64,000 nucleotides of DNA from Phytobacter ursingii. Lineage in GTDB: Bacteria > Pseudomonadota > Gammaproteobacteria > Enterobacterales > Enterobacteriaceae. The position numbers and the translations under genes were made by a program. The notes under the pieces were generated by a model. It was given only the letters and a program-made list of their open reading frames with translations, was not told the origin of the DNA and ran no database searches. The stretch is taken from NCBI GenBank assembly GCA_901456055.1, contig CABDWT010000001.1, positions 434,001-498,000 of the forward strand, in the 5' to 3' direction. The number at the start of each line of letters is the position of its first letter. The first letter of the stretch is position 1. This document shows positions 33,016-40,320 of this stretch, piece after piece.

Positions 33016-33282
33016 ATGGAAGAGAGCAGAAAGCAGTTTTTGGAAACATTTGAAGAAATCACTGGTTGGGAAGCACAAGATTATCCTAATCAGGATGCCG
33101 CAAATCTTTATTGGCAATTTTGGCAGGCAAGCAGACAGGCCATTGAGATTGAATTGCAAAAACCGAAGCAAGGTACATTGCCCGGTGATTATCATATTGG
33201 TTATGACTCTGGCGCAGAATCTCAATATGAAAGCGATGTAGAAGTCATCCGCGCCGCTGGCCTCCGCATTAAAGGTGAATGA
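33016..33282 (+). CDS. Small phage protein, unknown function
   Basis: 88 residues. GGAGGGG precedes the start. The middle YWQFWQASRQAIEIELQKP is typical of small modular nin/ead-like proteins. Function unknown. Confidence 0.6.
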   Translation: MEESRKQFLETFEEITGWEAQDYPNQDAANLYWQFWQASRQAIEIELQKPKQGTLPGDYHIGYDSGAESQYESDVEVIRAAGLRIKGE

Positions 33283-33283
33283 G

Positions 33284-33490
33284 ATGAGTACACTTAACGA
33301 AATATTCAACTCAGACATGAAAGAGTGGGGAGTCAGGCATCGTAAGTACTGGTCATCATCAAGCCTGAGTATGCATGAAAAAAGACTGAACCAGCCAAAG
33401 CAAAAGAAAAGCCCAAGAGACCGAGTTTTAAAAAAGCTCATGAATTTGATCATTAAAAAGGCGATCATGGACATAACAGCAACCAACTAA
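33284..33490 (+). CDS. Small basic phage protein
   Basis: 68 residues, lysine-rich C-terminus. Preceded by AAGGTG. It is the last gene before a strong terminator. Function unknown. Confidence 0.5.
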   Translation: MSTLNEIFNSDMKEWGVRHRKYWSSSSLSMHEKRLNQPKQKKSPRDRVLKKLMNLIIKKAIMDITATN

Positions 33491-33493
33491 CCA

Positions 33494-33518
33494 GACCTGC
33501 TAACCAGCAGGTCTTTTT
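33494..33518 (+). terminator. Rho-independent terminator
   Basis: GACCTGC-TAACCA-GCAGGTC followed by TTTTT. Separates the first nin-type block from the next one. Confidence 0.8.
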
Positions 33519-33534
33519 GTATGAGGGTAGAGAG

Positions 33535-33774
33535 ATGAGTAATCCAATTAGCGTGATTCGTTCACCAATCACCAACCGTATCTATGCGGGTCGTAGCAGA
33601 GCTGTTAAAGGCGTGGCTCCAGGAACACGTCAGTTTGTCGGCGATAAGTTTGATGTGACTGACGAAGTGCTTTTCGCAGTGGCTGAGTATCTTGCTAAAA
33701 CTGATGACATTAAAGTTTTTACCACGCATGACGGTAAGAAAATTCACCTCAGGGCGGACATCAAGGAGAAATAA
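33535..33774 (+). CDS. Small phage protein (DUF7446-like)
   Basis: 79 residues. Opens MSNPISVIRSPITNRIYAGR and contains FTTHDGKKIHLRA; this family is frequent upstream of DUF1367 genes. AGGGTAGAG precedes the start at 33535. Function unknown. Confidence 0.65.
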   Translation: MSNPISVIRSPITNRIYAGRSRAVKGVAPGTRQFVGDKFDVTDEVLFAVAEYLAKTDDIKVFTTHDGKKIHLRADIKEK

Positions 33775-34224
33775 TTGCAATTCGACCTGGTTAAACACCC
33801 AGGCGGCGTATTTTCTCCAGCACATGACAGCGACCTCGAGCGACTCCAGCGATTCAAAAACGGCGAGATATACACCGCCGAAATCAAGTTAACCCGCAAT
33901 CCTCATTTCCATCGCAAGGTGATGGCCTTTTTCGGCTTCTGCTTCGAATTTTGGAACGCAGAAAATGCCGGACTTGGTAATGCCGATGCGCGAACTCAAT
34001 TCAACCGCTTCCGCAAAGACCTGACGATTCTCGCCGGGTACTACGACACGGTTGTGAATATCCGCGGTGAGGTGCGGGCTGAGGCGAAGAGTATTGCCTA
34101 CGCCAACATGGAGCAAAGTGAGTTTGAGGAGCTGTACAGCGCGCTGATAAACGCCGCCATCAAGCACGTATTCGCCGGTACGGAGGACAAAAACATTCTC
34201 AACCGGCTTCAATCATTTTTCTGA
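33775..34224 (+). CDS. DUF1367 family protein with TTG start
   Basis: 149 residues from TTG 33775, AAGGAG seven bases before. HKV-MAFFGFCFEFW and KDLTILAGYY are family motifs of DUF1367, common in nin regions. No ATG is available near the 5' end. Function unknown. Confidence 0.75.
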   Translation: MQFDLVKHPGGVFSPAHDSDLERLQRFKNGEIYTAEIKLTRNPHFHRKVMAFFGFCFEFWNAENAGLGNADARTQFNRFRKDLTILAGYYDTVVNIRGEVRAEAKSIAYANMEQSEFEELYSALINAAIKHVFAGTEDKNILNRLQSFF

Positions 34225-34248
34225 GGGCAATGAGAAGAGGGGGATTCA

Positions 34249-35328
34249 GTGAGTAAGCCTTTTGCCTGGTATAACGAGATTGATCCATATGCAGCTCAGT
34301 GGCTGCGAAATTTAATCGCCGGCGGTCATATTGCGCCAGGTGAAGTTGACGAACGGAGCATTGAAGATGTCACACCAAACGACTTGCGAGGATTTACACA
34401 GTGTCACTTTTTTGCCGGAATCGGCGTGTGGTCTCACTCATTGCGACTCGCAGGCTGGCCTGACGACAAACCAGTCTGGACAGGAAGCTGTCCGTGCCAA
34501 CCTTTCAGCGCGGCAGGCAAAGGAAATGGGTTTGATGACGAGCGGCACCTATGGCCTGCATTCCAGTGGCTTATCAGCGAGTGCAGACCTAAGCATGTCT
34601 TTGGCGAACAGGTTGCAGCAGGTAACGCAAACCCATGGTTCGACCTTGTTCAATCAGACCTGGAAGGAATGGACTACGCCTTCGGGCTTGTGCCGTTTAC
34701 GTCAGCGAGCATCGGTGCGCCGCACATCAGAGAGCGGGCCTACTGGGTGGCCCACGCCAATGGCAAACACCAATCCACAGCCAGAGACGAAACGCGGGTT
34801 ACAACACGTAGCTGGGGCGGCGAGGTTGACGGGTTGGCAGACGCCAGTAGCGAACGATTCAACAGGATCAACTCATTGTTACAGCGGGAGGGGTCAGGAC
34901 GGAGCCCCGAAAATTTGCCTGGAATTACCCGGTTCAGTACTGCTAACGGGCTGGGTAACGCCAACATCACGAGACTGGAAGGACACATCGGGCATGACGG
35001 CGCAGCGGGACGGGAAAAATCGCGTGGATCAACTTCCACGACAAGCATACCTTGCAGGCCCCTTGAGGTTAACGGTTTTTGGCGAGATGCGGACTGGCTC
35101 TTATGTCGAGATGAGCAATGGCGTCCAGTTGAACCCGGCACATTCCCGCTGGTTGCAAGGTTTGCCAAAAGCCTGGGACACGGCAAGTCCTCTTTACGAG
35201 CACTGGCAGGCCGCAATCGGACAGGAAGACTTAAGGGTTACGGTAACGCCATAAATGCCCAAGCTGCTGCGCATTTCATCCGTGCATCGATGGAGGCAAT
35301 TGATTCTGACAAGAGGATGATCGCATGA
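34249..35328 (+). CDS. Phage DNA cytosine-5 methyltransferase
   Basis: 359 residues from GTG 34249 with GAGGGGG upstream. Motif I is FFAGIG (54-59), the catalytic motif IV is PCQ with C83, motif VI is FGEQV, motif VIII is HIRERAYW, and the C-terminus carries the family GYGNAINAQAAAHFI (motif X). It transfers methyl groups to DNA cytosines, most likely to protect phage DNA from restriction. Nearly all of it also codes in another frame (see the overlapping entry). Confidence 0.85.
   Translation: MSKPFAWYNEIDPYAAQWLRNLIAGGHIAPGEVDERSIEDVTPNDLRGFTQCHFFAGIGVWSHSLRLAGWPDDKPVWTGSCPCQPFSAAGKGNGFDDERHLWPAFQWLISECRPKHVFGEQVAAGNANPWFDLVQSDLEGMDYAFGLVPFTSASIGAPHIRERAYWVAHANGKHQSTARDETRVTTRSWGGEVDGLADASSERFNRINSLLQREGSGRSPENLPGITRFSTANGLGNANITRLEGHIGHDGAAGREKSRGSTSTTSIPCRPLEVNGFWRDADWLLCRDEQWRPVEPGTFPLVARFAKSLGHGKSSLRALAGRNRTGRLKGYGNAINAQAAAHFIRASMEAIDSDKRMIA
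34367..35254 (+). CDS. Overlapping +1-frame protein in the methyltransferase gene
   Basis: A second frame of 295 residues runs within the methyltransferase gene, starting at ATG 34367 with GGAG upstream. It contains the repeated GWPTP, GWQTP and GWVTP modules, then LTVFGEM and LNPAHSRWLQGLPKAWD, motifs that I recall from a family of phage and plasmid proteins. The same DNA encodes the DADWLLCRD and VEPGTFPLV part of the methyltransferase. Two recognisable families in two frames of one stretch suggests true dual coding. A function is not known. Conservation of each frame alone would have to be tested. Confidence 0.55.
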   Translation: MSHQTTCEDLHSVTFLPESACGLTHCDSQAGLTTNQSGQEAVRANLSARQAKEMGLMTSGTYGLHSSGLSASADLSMSLANRLQQVTQTHGSTLFNQTWKEWTTPSGLCRLRQRASVRRTSESGPTGWPTPMANTNPQPETKRGLQHVAGAARLTGWQTPVANDSTGSTHCYSGRGQDGAPKICLELPGSVLLTGWVTPTSRDWKDTSGMTAQRDGKNRVDQLPRQAYLAGPLRLTVFGEMRTGSYVEMSNGVQLNPAHSRWLQGLPKAWDTASPLYEHWQAAIGQEDLRVTVTP

Positions 35329-35498
35329 GACGACGAAGTCCTACCGATTTAATCTGTGAGCACCTGATATACCGCGTCACCCACCGCAAGAAATGCAAAC
35401 CCGAAGTAAAACCATCCGACATTCCATCATTTTCATATACCGCGCATCTCGTCCAGGTGAAATGGGACCGCATGCGCGCGAGGAGGAAGCATGACTAG
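35325..35498 (+). CDS. NinE-like protein
   Basis: 57 residues, basic, starting MRRRSPTDLICEHL with the FSYTAHLVQVKWDRMRARR tail characteristic of NinE. Overlaps the methyltransferase stop by four bases and the following gene by eight. Function of NinE is unknown. Confidence 0.75.
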   Translation: MRRRSPTDLICEHLIYRVTHRKKCKPEVKPSDIPSFSYTAHLVQVKWDRMRARRKHD

Positions 35499-35718
35499 CT
35501 TAGACGATGAATACGCAGACCGACTTGCCGACCTTCTGGAGGACATGGAAGGCGATGGCGTTGATTCAGTAACCATGATGATGAGCTGGTTGGCGGGATA
35601 TGTAAAAGGCCGGATGGAATCAAGTGAGGCTCAGGCGTATCTCTTCCAGTTTGAAGATGCCGACATGGTTATTCAAATACAGGAGCCGGAAGAAGCCAAT
35701 AAATCGAGGCTGCACTGA
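35491..35718 (+). CDS. Small acidic phage protein
   Basis: 75 residues, very acidic N-terminus (DDEYADRLADLLEDMEGDG) followed by a mixed domain. GAGGAGGAAG lies before the start. Function unknown. Confidence 0.6.
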   Translation: MTSLDDEYADRLADLLEDMEGDGVDSVTMMMSWLAGYVKGRMESSEAQAYLFQFEDADMVIQIQEPEEANKSRLH

Positions 35719-35951
35719 TGAACGATACCGTAAATCATCCCAAACATTACACGCAGGGCGGCATTGAATGCATTGATGCTATCCGGGCTGCCACGGTTGG
35801 TAAATCAGGCATTGAAGCTGTGTGCGTGGCAAACGTCATCAAATACCTGTGGCGCTACGAAGAGAAAAACGGAATTGAGGATGTCAGGAAAGGGAAGTGG
35901 TATCTGGAGCGCCTGATAAACGAGCTGGAGAATAAGCATGCTGACTCCTGA
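35718..35951 (+). CDS. DUF3310 family protein
   Basis: 77 residues. NHPKHYTQGGIECIDAI and IKYLWRYEEKNGIEDVRKGKWYLERL are the DUF3310 (SaV-like) signature, common near phage nucleotide and replication genes. Function unknown, possibly nucleotide related. Start shares one base with the previous stop. Confidence 0.85.
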   Translation: MNDTVNHPKHYTQGGIECIDAIRAATVGKSGIEAVCVANVIKYLWRYEEKNGIEDVRKGKWYLERLINELENKHADS

Positions 35952-36126
35952 ATCCATCCAACAATACCAGGCAGAAAGCAACCAGCGGGCAGGATATTGC
36001 GCCCAATGCGGCACACAGCTTGCGCCTGTTGAATGTCATGTTTGCGACCAGTGCGCTATTTACCTGTACGCAGACCCCAATAGCGAAATGCGTGAAGAGG
36101 ATGAGGATGATGGGGACATTACTTAA
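35938..36126 (+). CDS. Small zinc-ribbon phage protein
   Basis: 62 residues with CAQC (about 21-24) and CHVC-DQC further on, then an acidic tail EEDEDDGD. Overlaps the DUF3310 gene by 14 bases. Function unknown. Confidence 0.6.
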   Translation: MLTPESIQQYQAESNQRAGYCAQCGTQLAPVECHVCDQCAIYLYADPNSEMREEDEDDGDIT

Positions 36127-36457
36127 TCATTCAGGCGAAAAGCTAAAAATTCTGGAAGAGGAAAACTACCAATTAAGGCGAGAAAGAACTCTGCTGAGAC
36201 AGCAAATAAGCTCACTTAGCCACCGCCTTGACATGGCGCAGAAAGAGCTATCACTTAGAAACTATGACATATCTTCAATCCCTCCAATACCCATAACCAA
36301 ACAAGTTGCGGAATGGATAAATGAATATGGCGTTCCATGGGAAGCTCTATATTGCCCGCATTGCAGAAGCTGGTTCTCTGAGCTTGATAGCTCATTCCCT
36401 TACCACATTGATTCATGTGTATGTAAGTGTGAAGAGAAGGAAAAAGACAATGGCTAA
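36107..36457 (+). CDS. Coiled-coil plus zinc-binding phage protein
   Basis: 116 residues: coiled coil (about 15-50, EEENYQLRRERTLLRQQ) then CPHC and CVCKC clusters that probably hold zinc. The start at 36107 follows GAGGATGAGG; a second ATG three bases later is also possible. Function unknown. Confidence 0.6.
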   Translation: MMGTLLNHSGEKLKILEEENYQLRRERTLLRQQISSLSHRLDMAQKELSLRNYDISSIPPIPITKQVAEWINEYGVPWEALYCPHCRSWFSELDSSFPYHIDSCVCKCEEKEKDNG

Positions 36458-36686
36458 ACCAAATTCACCAAACGTCTACTACACACAAGAAGAAATCGAC
36501 TATATCCAACGAGTGGCTGGCAAAGTCCCGGCAGAGGTAATTGCTCAAACACTCAACAAATCGCTTAATGGACTTCAAAACTTCGCCTGTAGGCATCGCA
36601 TCAAATTGCGAGTGCCTTACGCAATCCTGACGAAGCACTGGCCTGAGATAGCCGCCCGGAGGTTTAAGGGGGTGCTAAATGGCTAG
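36450..36686 (+). CDS. Small helix-turn-helix phage protein
   Basis: 78 residues. YTQEEIDYIQRVAGKVPAEVIAQTLNKSLNGLQNFACRHRI resembles a Myb/SANT or homeodomain-like DNA-binding fold. Starts within the end of the previous gene. Its stop overlaps the old ninG start. Probable DNA binder. Confidence 0.65.
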   Translation: MAKPNSPNVYYTQEEIDYIQRVAGKVPAEVIAQTLNKSLNGLQNFACRHRIKLRVPYAILTKHWPEIAARRFKGVLNG

Positions 36687-36723
36687 CCAGCGACGGCAAC
36701 CTAAACCGAATGGCAAAATGTGA
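36679..36723 (+). pseudogene. Detached 5' end of ninG
   Basis: ATG at 36679 opens 14 codons (MASQRRQPKPNGKM) then TGA. The coupling ATGG overlap with the upstream stop is the normal ninG start context, and the reading would continue into CPIC of the downstream ninG if the sequence between were absent. It is what remains upstream of the HNH insertion. Confidence 0.6.
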
Positions 36724-36752
36724 CTGAGAAAATATCACTAACGGGGGTCGAA

Positions 36753-37301
36753 ATGAAATTCAGGGCTGAGCAAAAAGTTTCGAAAGAGACGATACTAAAT
36801 TCTCTAATTTATATAGAAGAAACAGGTGAGTTTTTCTGGAAGGAAACAAAAAGCAATAGAGCAGTAAAAGGTAGCCTTGCTGGCTGCACTGATGGTGATG
36901 GCTACAGAATAATAAGGATAGGGAGAGTTGGTCTCAGAGCACATCGAATAGCGTGGCTTATGGTATATGGGGATTGGCCTGATGATGACATTGACCATAT
37001 AAACAGGGTTAAGTCGGACAATAGAATCTCTAATTTGCGTGTTGTTACCAATCAGCAAAATCAGATAAATAAAGACAAGGGTGGAGTTTATGCTGGAAGG
37101 CCGACATCTTCCAAATATAAAGGCGTTTCGAAATATAGGGGAGGTAAGTGGCGGGCGCATATCAAGTCAGATGGTAAATTTAGATGCCTAGGCCATTACA
37201 AAACAGAAATTGAAGCATTCGAGGCATATAAAAGGGAATCTATAAATTGTTTTGGTTGTTTATCTCCTTATTTTGGAGGTGCCAGTGAAAATAAAAAATA
37301 G
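36753..37301 (+). CDS. HNH homing endonuclease with AP2 domain
   Basis: 182 residues. The HNH core is HRIAWLMVYGDWPDDDIDHIN...DNRISNLRVVT, and the C-terminal AP2 fold (KYKGVSKYRGGKWRAHIKSDGKFRCLGHYKTEIEAFEAY) binds DNA. Such genes are mobile, cut an unoccupied allele and copy themselves by repair. It separates the ninG remnant (36679-36723) from the rest of ninG. The start at 36753 has GGGGGT upstream. Confidence 0.8.
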   Translation: MKFRAEQKVSKETILNSLIYIEETGEFFWKETKSNRAVKGSLAGCTDGDGYRIIRIGRVGLRAHRIAWLMVYGDWPDDDIDHINRVKSDNRISNLRVVTNQQNQINKDKGGVYAGRPTSSKYKGVSKYRGGKWRAHIKSDGKFRCLGHYKTEIEAFEAYKRESINCFGCLSPYFGGASENKK

Positions 37302-37893
37302 ATTTTGCCCCATCTGCTCAACCGAATACATCCCACGAAGTTCACTCCAGAAAGTCTGCCACAACTACAAATGCGCCCTCGAATTCAACCGCCGTGTTGA
37401 TGAGCAGAACGCTGCGAGCCTGAAACGCAAACAGGAGCGCTTAGAGCGGGCCGGTTTGAAAGAGCGAAGGGATAAGCTTAAGACGGCGTCAGAATGGAAC
37501 AGAGAGGCACAGGCGGCGGTAAATAAGTTCATCTTCTGGCGTGATTACGAGAAACCTTGTATCGCATGTGGTCGCCCGCTTAATTACGGCGTTCGTGGTG
37601 GTGCAGTTGACTCCAGTCACTACCGTTCAAGAGGCGCGGCTCCCTGGCTCCGCTTTAACGTTTTCAACAATCATTCAGGCTGCGTTCGCTGCAATAGAGA
37701 GCTATCGGGGAACCTGATTCCATACCGCATTAACCTGATAAAGAAAATCGGCCTGCAACGGGTCGAGAGACTGGAGCACGATAACACCGTCCGCAAGTTC
37801 CCCATCGAATACCTGAAACGTGTGAAAGCAATTTTCACGCGCCGGGCGAAGCATTACGAGAAATTACGCAAAAGATACATGGAGGCGGCATGA
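37285..37893 (+). CDS. ninG: NinG/Rap-type recombination protein
   Basis: 202 residues from GTG 37285, with GGAGGTG upstream inside the HNH gene, overlapping its stop by 17 bases. An N-terminal zinc cluster (CPICSTEYIPRSSLQKVC) is followed by a coiled coil and the Rap core FWRDYEKPCIACGR, DSSHYRSRGAAPWLRFN, GCVRCNRELSG. Rap (NinG) resolves recombination intermediates. The original N-terminus is displaced by the HNH gene; the usual start lies upstream. Confidence 0.85.
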   Translation: MKIKNRFCPICSTEYIPRSSLQKVCHNYKCALEFNRRVDEQNAASLKRKQERLERAGLKERRDKLKTASEWNREAQAAVNKFIFWRDYEKPCIACGRPLNYGVRGGAVDSSHYRSRGAAPWLRFNVFNNHSGCVRCNRELSGNLIPYRINLIKKIGLQRVERLEHDNTVRKFPIEYLKRVKAIFTRRAKHYEKLRKRYMEAA

Positions 37894-38078
37894 GCATTAC
37901 AAACACCGTAGCGATTCTCAATATGTATCGGCAAAAGCATGTGCAGGCGGTACGCACTCCATCAGGAATCGTGTTTATGGGCACCGCTAACCTTACTCGG
38001 TCGCAGAAAGAGAGGCTGCTTGATATCCCACAAAGCGAGCTTGATAAGGCTATAAGGATGCAGCATGGACCGCTATAA
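37890..38078 (+). CDS. Small phage protein, unknown function
   Basis: 62 residues with ATGA overlap to ninG. Pattern: AILNMYRQKHVQAVRTPSG then a helix QSELDKAIRMQ. Function unknown. Confidence 0.6.
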   Translation: MSITNTVAILNMYRQKHVQAVRTPSGIVFMGTANLTRSQKERLLDIPQSELDKAIRMQHGPL

Positions 38079-38193
38079 AGCCGATTTCTACGAAAGAGAA
38101 TCAATAGCCAGAGCATACACAAAACCCCGCATCACCAATCACAGACATTCCTCCCACACGCAGCAGCAGAAAACTAAACAGGTGGCAGCATGA
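38065..38193 (+). CDS. 42-residue basic phage protein
   Basis: 42 residues, basic, His/Gln-rich, with AAGGATG before ATG 38065 and overlaps with both neighbours. Small size makes the call moderate. Confidence 0.45.
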   Translation: MDRYKADFYERESIARAYTKPRITNHRHSSHTQQQKTKQVAA

Positions 38194-38414
38194 GCAAAAT
38201 CCAGTACCCCATGACTACGGCGGCGATTTTCGATGACGTGGTCTACCCACTTCATTTCGACGGCGCAGACAAAGTTAAGCAGGAGATTGACGGCGCTGTT
38301 AACTGGTTCTGCCGTTGGTGCAATGAAGAATCTGCGATTGTGAAAGCCAGGATGACTATCAGTTGCTGGGGCCAATATCTGAATCATGACCAGGTTATGC
38401 AGGAGGTCGCATGA
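38190..38414 (+). CDS. Small phage protein, unknown function
   Basis: 74 residues, with three cysteines and a W-rich C-terminus (WFCRWCNEES). Overlaps both neighbours by four bases. Function unknown. Confidence 0.6.
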   Translation: MSKIQYPMTTAAIFDDVVYPLHFDGADKVKQEIDGAVNWFCRWCNEESAIVKARMTISCWGQYLNHDQVMQEVA

Positions 38415-38593
38415 GCGAAGTAATCGACATCAGCACCAGAAAGCAACAGCGCGAGCGCGATGAAGCTGAATTGCGCAGCGTCCGCGAAATGACAGAGCAG
38501 TGTTACCGGTCTATTGCGGCGCTCAATGAGCGTGAGCGGGAAATCGTTAATCGGCTGGGGCTGAATAAACCGGAAGGAGGCGACGCGGCATGA
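38411..38593 (+). CDS. Small coiled-coil phage protein
   Basis: 60 residues, mostly charged coiled coil (STRKQQRERDEAELRSVREM). Overlaps both neighbours. Function unknown. Confidence 0.55.
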   Translation: MSEVIDISTRKQQRERDEAELRSVREMTEQCYRSIAALNEREREIVNRLGLNKPEGGDAA

Positions 38594-38748
38594 TTACTGC
38601 AATCCTGGTTATCTATGCGTTTATGGCTGGATTAATGGCTGAATATTCCCATACCGAGTTATCAAAGGATGGGCAGGAAAGTGTAGTGCTTGAGTCATTT
38701 CTGCTTGGCTTGGTCTGGCCTGTCACAATATGGAGAGCGATTAAATGA
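38590..38748 (+). CDS. Small membrane phage protein
   Basis: 52 residues with two hydrophobic segments (ITAILVIYAFMAGLMA and ESFLLGLVWPVTIW). ATGA overlaps both ends. Unknown role; it directly precedes Q. Confidence 0.55.
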   Translation: MITAILVIYAFMAGLMAEYSHTELSKDGQESVVLESFLLGLVWPVTIWRAIK

Positions 38749-39509
38749 ATCTGGAAAACAGCTTAAAATTTCACTTTTGTAAGTCCTCTCAACTCAACGA
38801 CTCTCCCAGATCAACCTCCTCAGAAACCTTAACCGGCACCGATGTAATGGCGGGAATGGGTATGGTTCAGCAACGCGCAAAGATGGGTTTCTCTGCGTTT
38901 ATGGGGAAAATGGGCGTCAGCAGCAATGACCGTGAGAAAGCTATTGAACTGCTGACTGCCTATGCACTTGAGCGCTGCGATAAGGTTCCAGCCTTACGCA
39001 AGCTCGAAAACAATATTAAGCGACAAGTAATGCAAGTGCTCGCAACATTCGCATTTGAGGATTATTCCAGGAGCGCGGCAAGCACACGGAAATGCGATTG
39101 TTGCAATGGGAATAAATTTGTCGAAGCGGAAGTGGCGACGATGAAGTACATGGGCCAGCCGCATTTGCAGGAGCGGCGGGAAGTGGTGAAAGTGCTGTGC
39201 CAGGAATGCAAGGGGAGCGGTGTTATTTCGGATGGCTGCCCTGACTGCAAAGGGCGGAAGATGGTAATTGACCAAAAGTTAACAGCAGAGCGCGGAGTAC
39301 CAGTTATTGGCACGTGCAAGCGATGCAAAGGAATGGGATTCCCCAGGCTGCCATCTACCAACTGTTTTCAGGCTATTTGTCTTCTTACTGATGAAATTAG
39401 TCTTGATACCTGGAAGAAGTCTGTTAAGCGATTTTATGACGAATTGATTACTAAATTCGACATTGAAGAGGCTTGGGCTAACAGCCAGCTAATATCCATC
39501 ACACGTTAA
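38745..39509 (+). CDS. Q: Late antitermination protein Q
   Basis: 254 residues. The middle has four CxxCxxG-type zinc repeats like DnaJ (CDCCNG, CQECKGSG, CPDCKGR, CKRCKGMG), which is the Phage_antitermQ pattern; a conserved C-terminus follows. Q joins RNA polymerase at the late promoter and lets it read through terminators so that lysis and structural genes are expressed. It is the last gene of the nin region, followed by terminator and PR' signals. Confidence 0.88.
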   Translation: MNLENSLKFHFCKSSQLNDSPRSTSSETLTGTDVMAGMGMVQQRAKMGFSAFMGKMGVSSNDREKAIELLTAYALERCDKVPALRKLENNIKRQVMQVLATFAFEDYSRSAASTRKCDCCNGNKFVEAEVATMKYMGQPHLQERREVVKVLCQECKGSGVISDGCPDCKGRKMVIDQKLTAERGVPVIGTCKRCKGMGFPRLPSTNCFQAICLLTDEISLDTWKKSVKRFYDELITKFDIEEAWANSQLISITR

Positions 39510-39513
39510 TGAA

Positions 39514-39545
39514 AAATAGCTCACTAATTGAGTGGTGAGCTATTT
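39514..39545 (+). terminator. Hairpin terminator after Q
   Basis: AAATAGCTCAC pairs with GTGAGCTATTT around a ten-base loop. It ends the early-right transcript and partly overlaps the late promoter. Confidence 0.7.
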
Positions 39546-39571
39546 ACTTTTCCCGAAACTGCGGATATGCT
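39543..39571 (+). promoter_or_regulatory. Candidate late promoter PR'
   Basis: TTTACT (39543-39548), 17 bases, TATGCT (39566-39571), located just after Q and about 50 bases before a strong terminator, the typical PR'-tR' arrangement. It would start near 39578. Confidence 0.5.
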
Positions 39572-39617
39572 TTCTAACAGTGGTAGTTGCGCACGTTGTT
39601 AAGCGCTAAAAATATTA

Positions 39618-39656
39618 AGCCCCTGAGTTAATCGCTCCGGGGCTTTTGTTTTTTAA
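39618..39656 (+). terminator. Late leader terminator tR'
   Basis: AAGCCCC...GGGGCTTTTGTTTTTT: a GC-rich stem followed by T-rich tail. In lambda an equivalent stops the leader RNA from PR' unless Q is present. Its tail overlaps the end of the minus-strand gene 39653-39820. Confidence 0.85.
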
Positions 39657-39820
39657 TTTTGATTGACTGGAATGTCGCGGCGTGGGCTATACAGTTTTCC
39701 ATTAACAACAATGCATTCCATATTGATCCATTTTGTTACCTGCTGAGGCAGGACATCACAAAGCCTCGCAAAATCTGCAAGGCTCTGGAAGTTTTCTTCA
39801 ATGTATTGTTTTAGCGGCAT
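39653..39820 (-). CDS. Small Cro-like DNA-binding protein
   Basis: 55 residues on the minus strand opening MPLKQYIEENFQSLADFARLC, a Cro/KilA-like helix-turn-helix layout (SLADFARLCDVLPQQVTKWI). Its ribosome site is weak. It is downstream of a second small gene, both behind a perfect palindrome (40058-40080), and is probably an autoregulator. Opposite orientation to the late operon. Confidence 0.65.
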   Translation of the reverse strand: MPLKQYIEENFQSLADFARLCDVLPQQVTKWINMECIVVNGKLYSPRRDIPVNQN

Positions 39821-39831
39821 AGAAAACGTAA

Positions 39832-40023
39832 TCAGTAATTGGCGAAAATGTTGGATACAAACTCTTCGCTTTCAGCGTCTACATAAATTGCATCATCGTA
39901 TGCGACGTCATAACCAGCTTCAATTGCTTTGGATTCTACGAATTTGAAGAATGCTTTTGCTTCTTCTTTATCCATGTCAAAGCGGCCTTCTGGGTCATAG
40001 GTGTTAATAGTGATAGTAGCCAT
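39832..40023 (-). CDS. Small acidic phage protein
   Basis: 63 residues, acidic, opening [31 protein letters not shown] precedes the start. It lies between the palindrome and the Cro-like gene, in the same direction. Function unknown. Confidence 0.65.
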   Translation of the reverse strand: MATITINTYDPEGRFDMDKEEAKAFFKFVESKAIEAGYDVAYDDAIYVDAESEEFVSNIFANY

Positions 40024-40057
40024 TTTACTTTCCCCTCATGTTGTTTTGATGAAATCA

Positions 40058-40080
40058 ATATAAACCATTTTGGTTTATAT
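40058..40080. promoter_or_regulatory. Perfect 10-3-10 palindromic operator
   Basis: ATATAAACCA-TTT-TGGTTTATAT, a perfect inverted repeat just upstream of the two small minus-strand genes. Likely operator for the Cro-like protein at 39653-39820. Confidence 0.65.
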
Positions 40081-40101
40081 GCAATGGGCATCGATCACAA
40101 T

Positions 40102-40320
40102 TTACAAAACATGTGCAATCCGCTCAGGGTTTTTGACGCAATGCTTGCCGCACGACTCGCAGACCTTCATGTCATAAAGCCCTGCGCAAATTGCTCCACA
40201 CCTAATCCCGCCAGCTGGGATCGTTAGTGCTATTTGCACACCTTCTTGCAATACCATCAGTAATTTTGCCTGTCTCTCAACAGGCTTTTTTAAAGCGTCA
40301 CTCCAAAGGCCAGACGACAT
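40102..40320 (-). CDS. Possible small cysteine-rich phage protein
   Basis: 72 residues on the minus strand, with four clustered cysteines (CESCGKHC) and a mixed N-terminus. Codon usage is normal but the ribosome site is poor and it overlaps a plus-strand terminator. Included as a candidate only. Confidence 0.4.
   Translation of the reverse strand: MSSGLWSDALKKPVERQAKLLMVLQEGVQIALTIPAGGIRCGAICAGLYDMKVCESCGKHCVKNPERIAHVL
40268..40291 (+). terminator. Rho-independent terminator, plus strand
   Basis: GCCTGT-CTCTCA-ACAGGC followed by TTTTTT. A second stop for the late leader transcript, to be overcome by Q. Confidence 0.65.
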
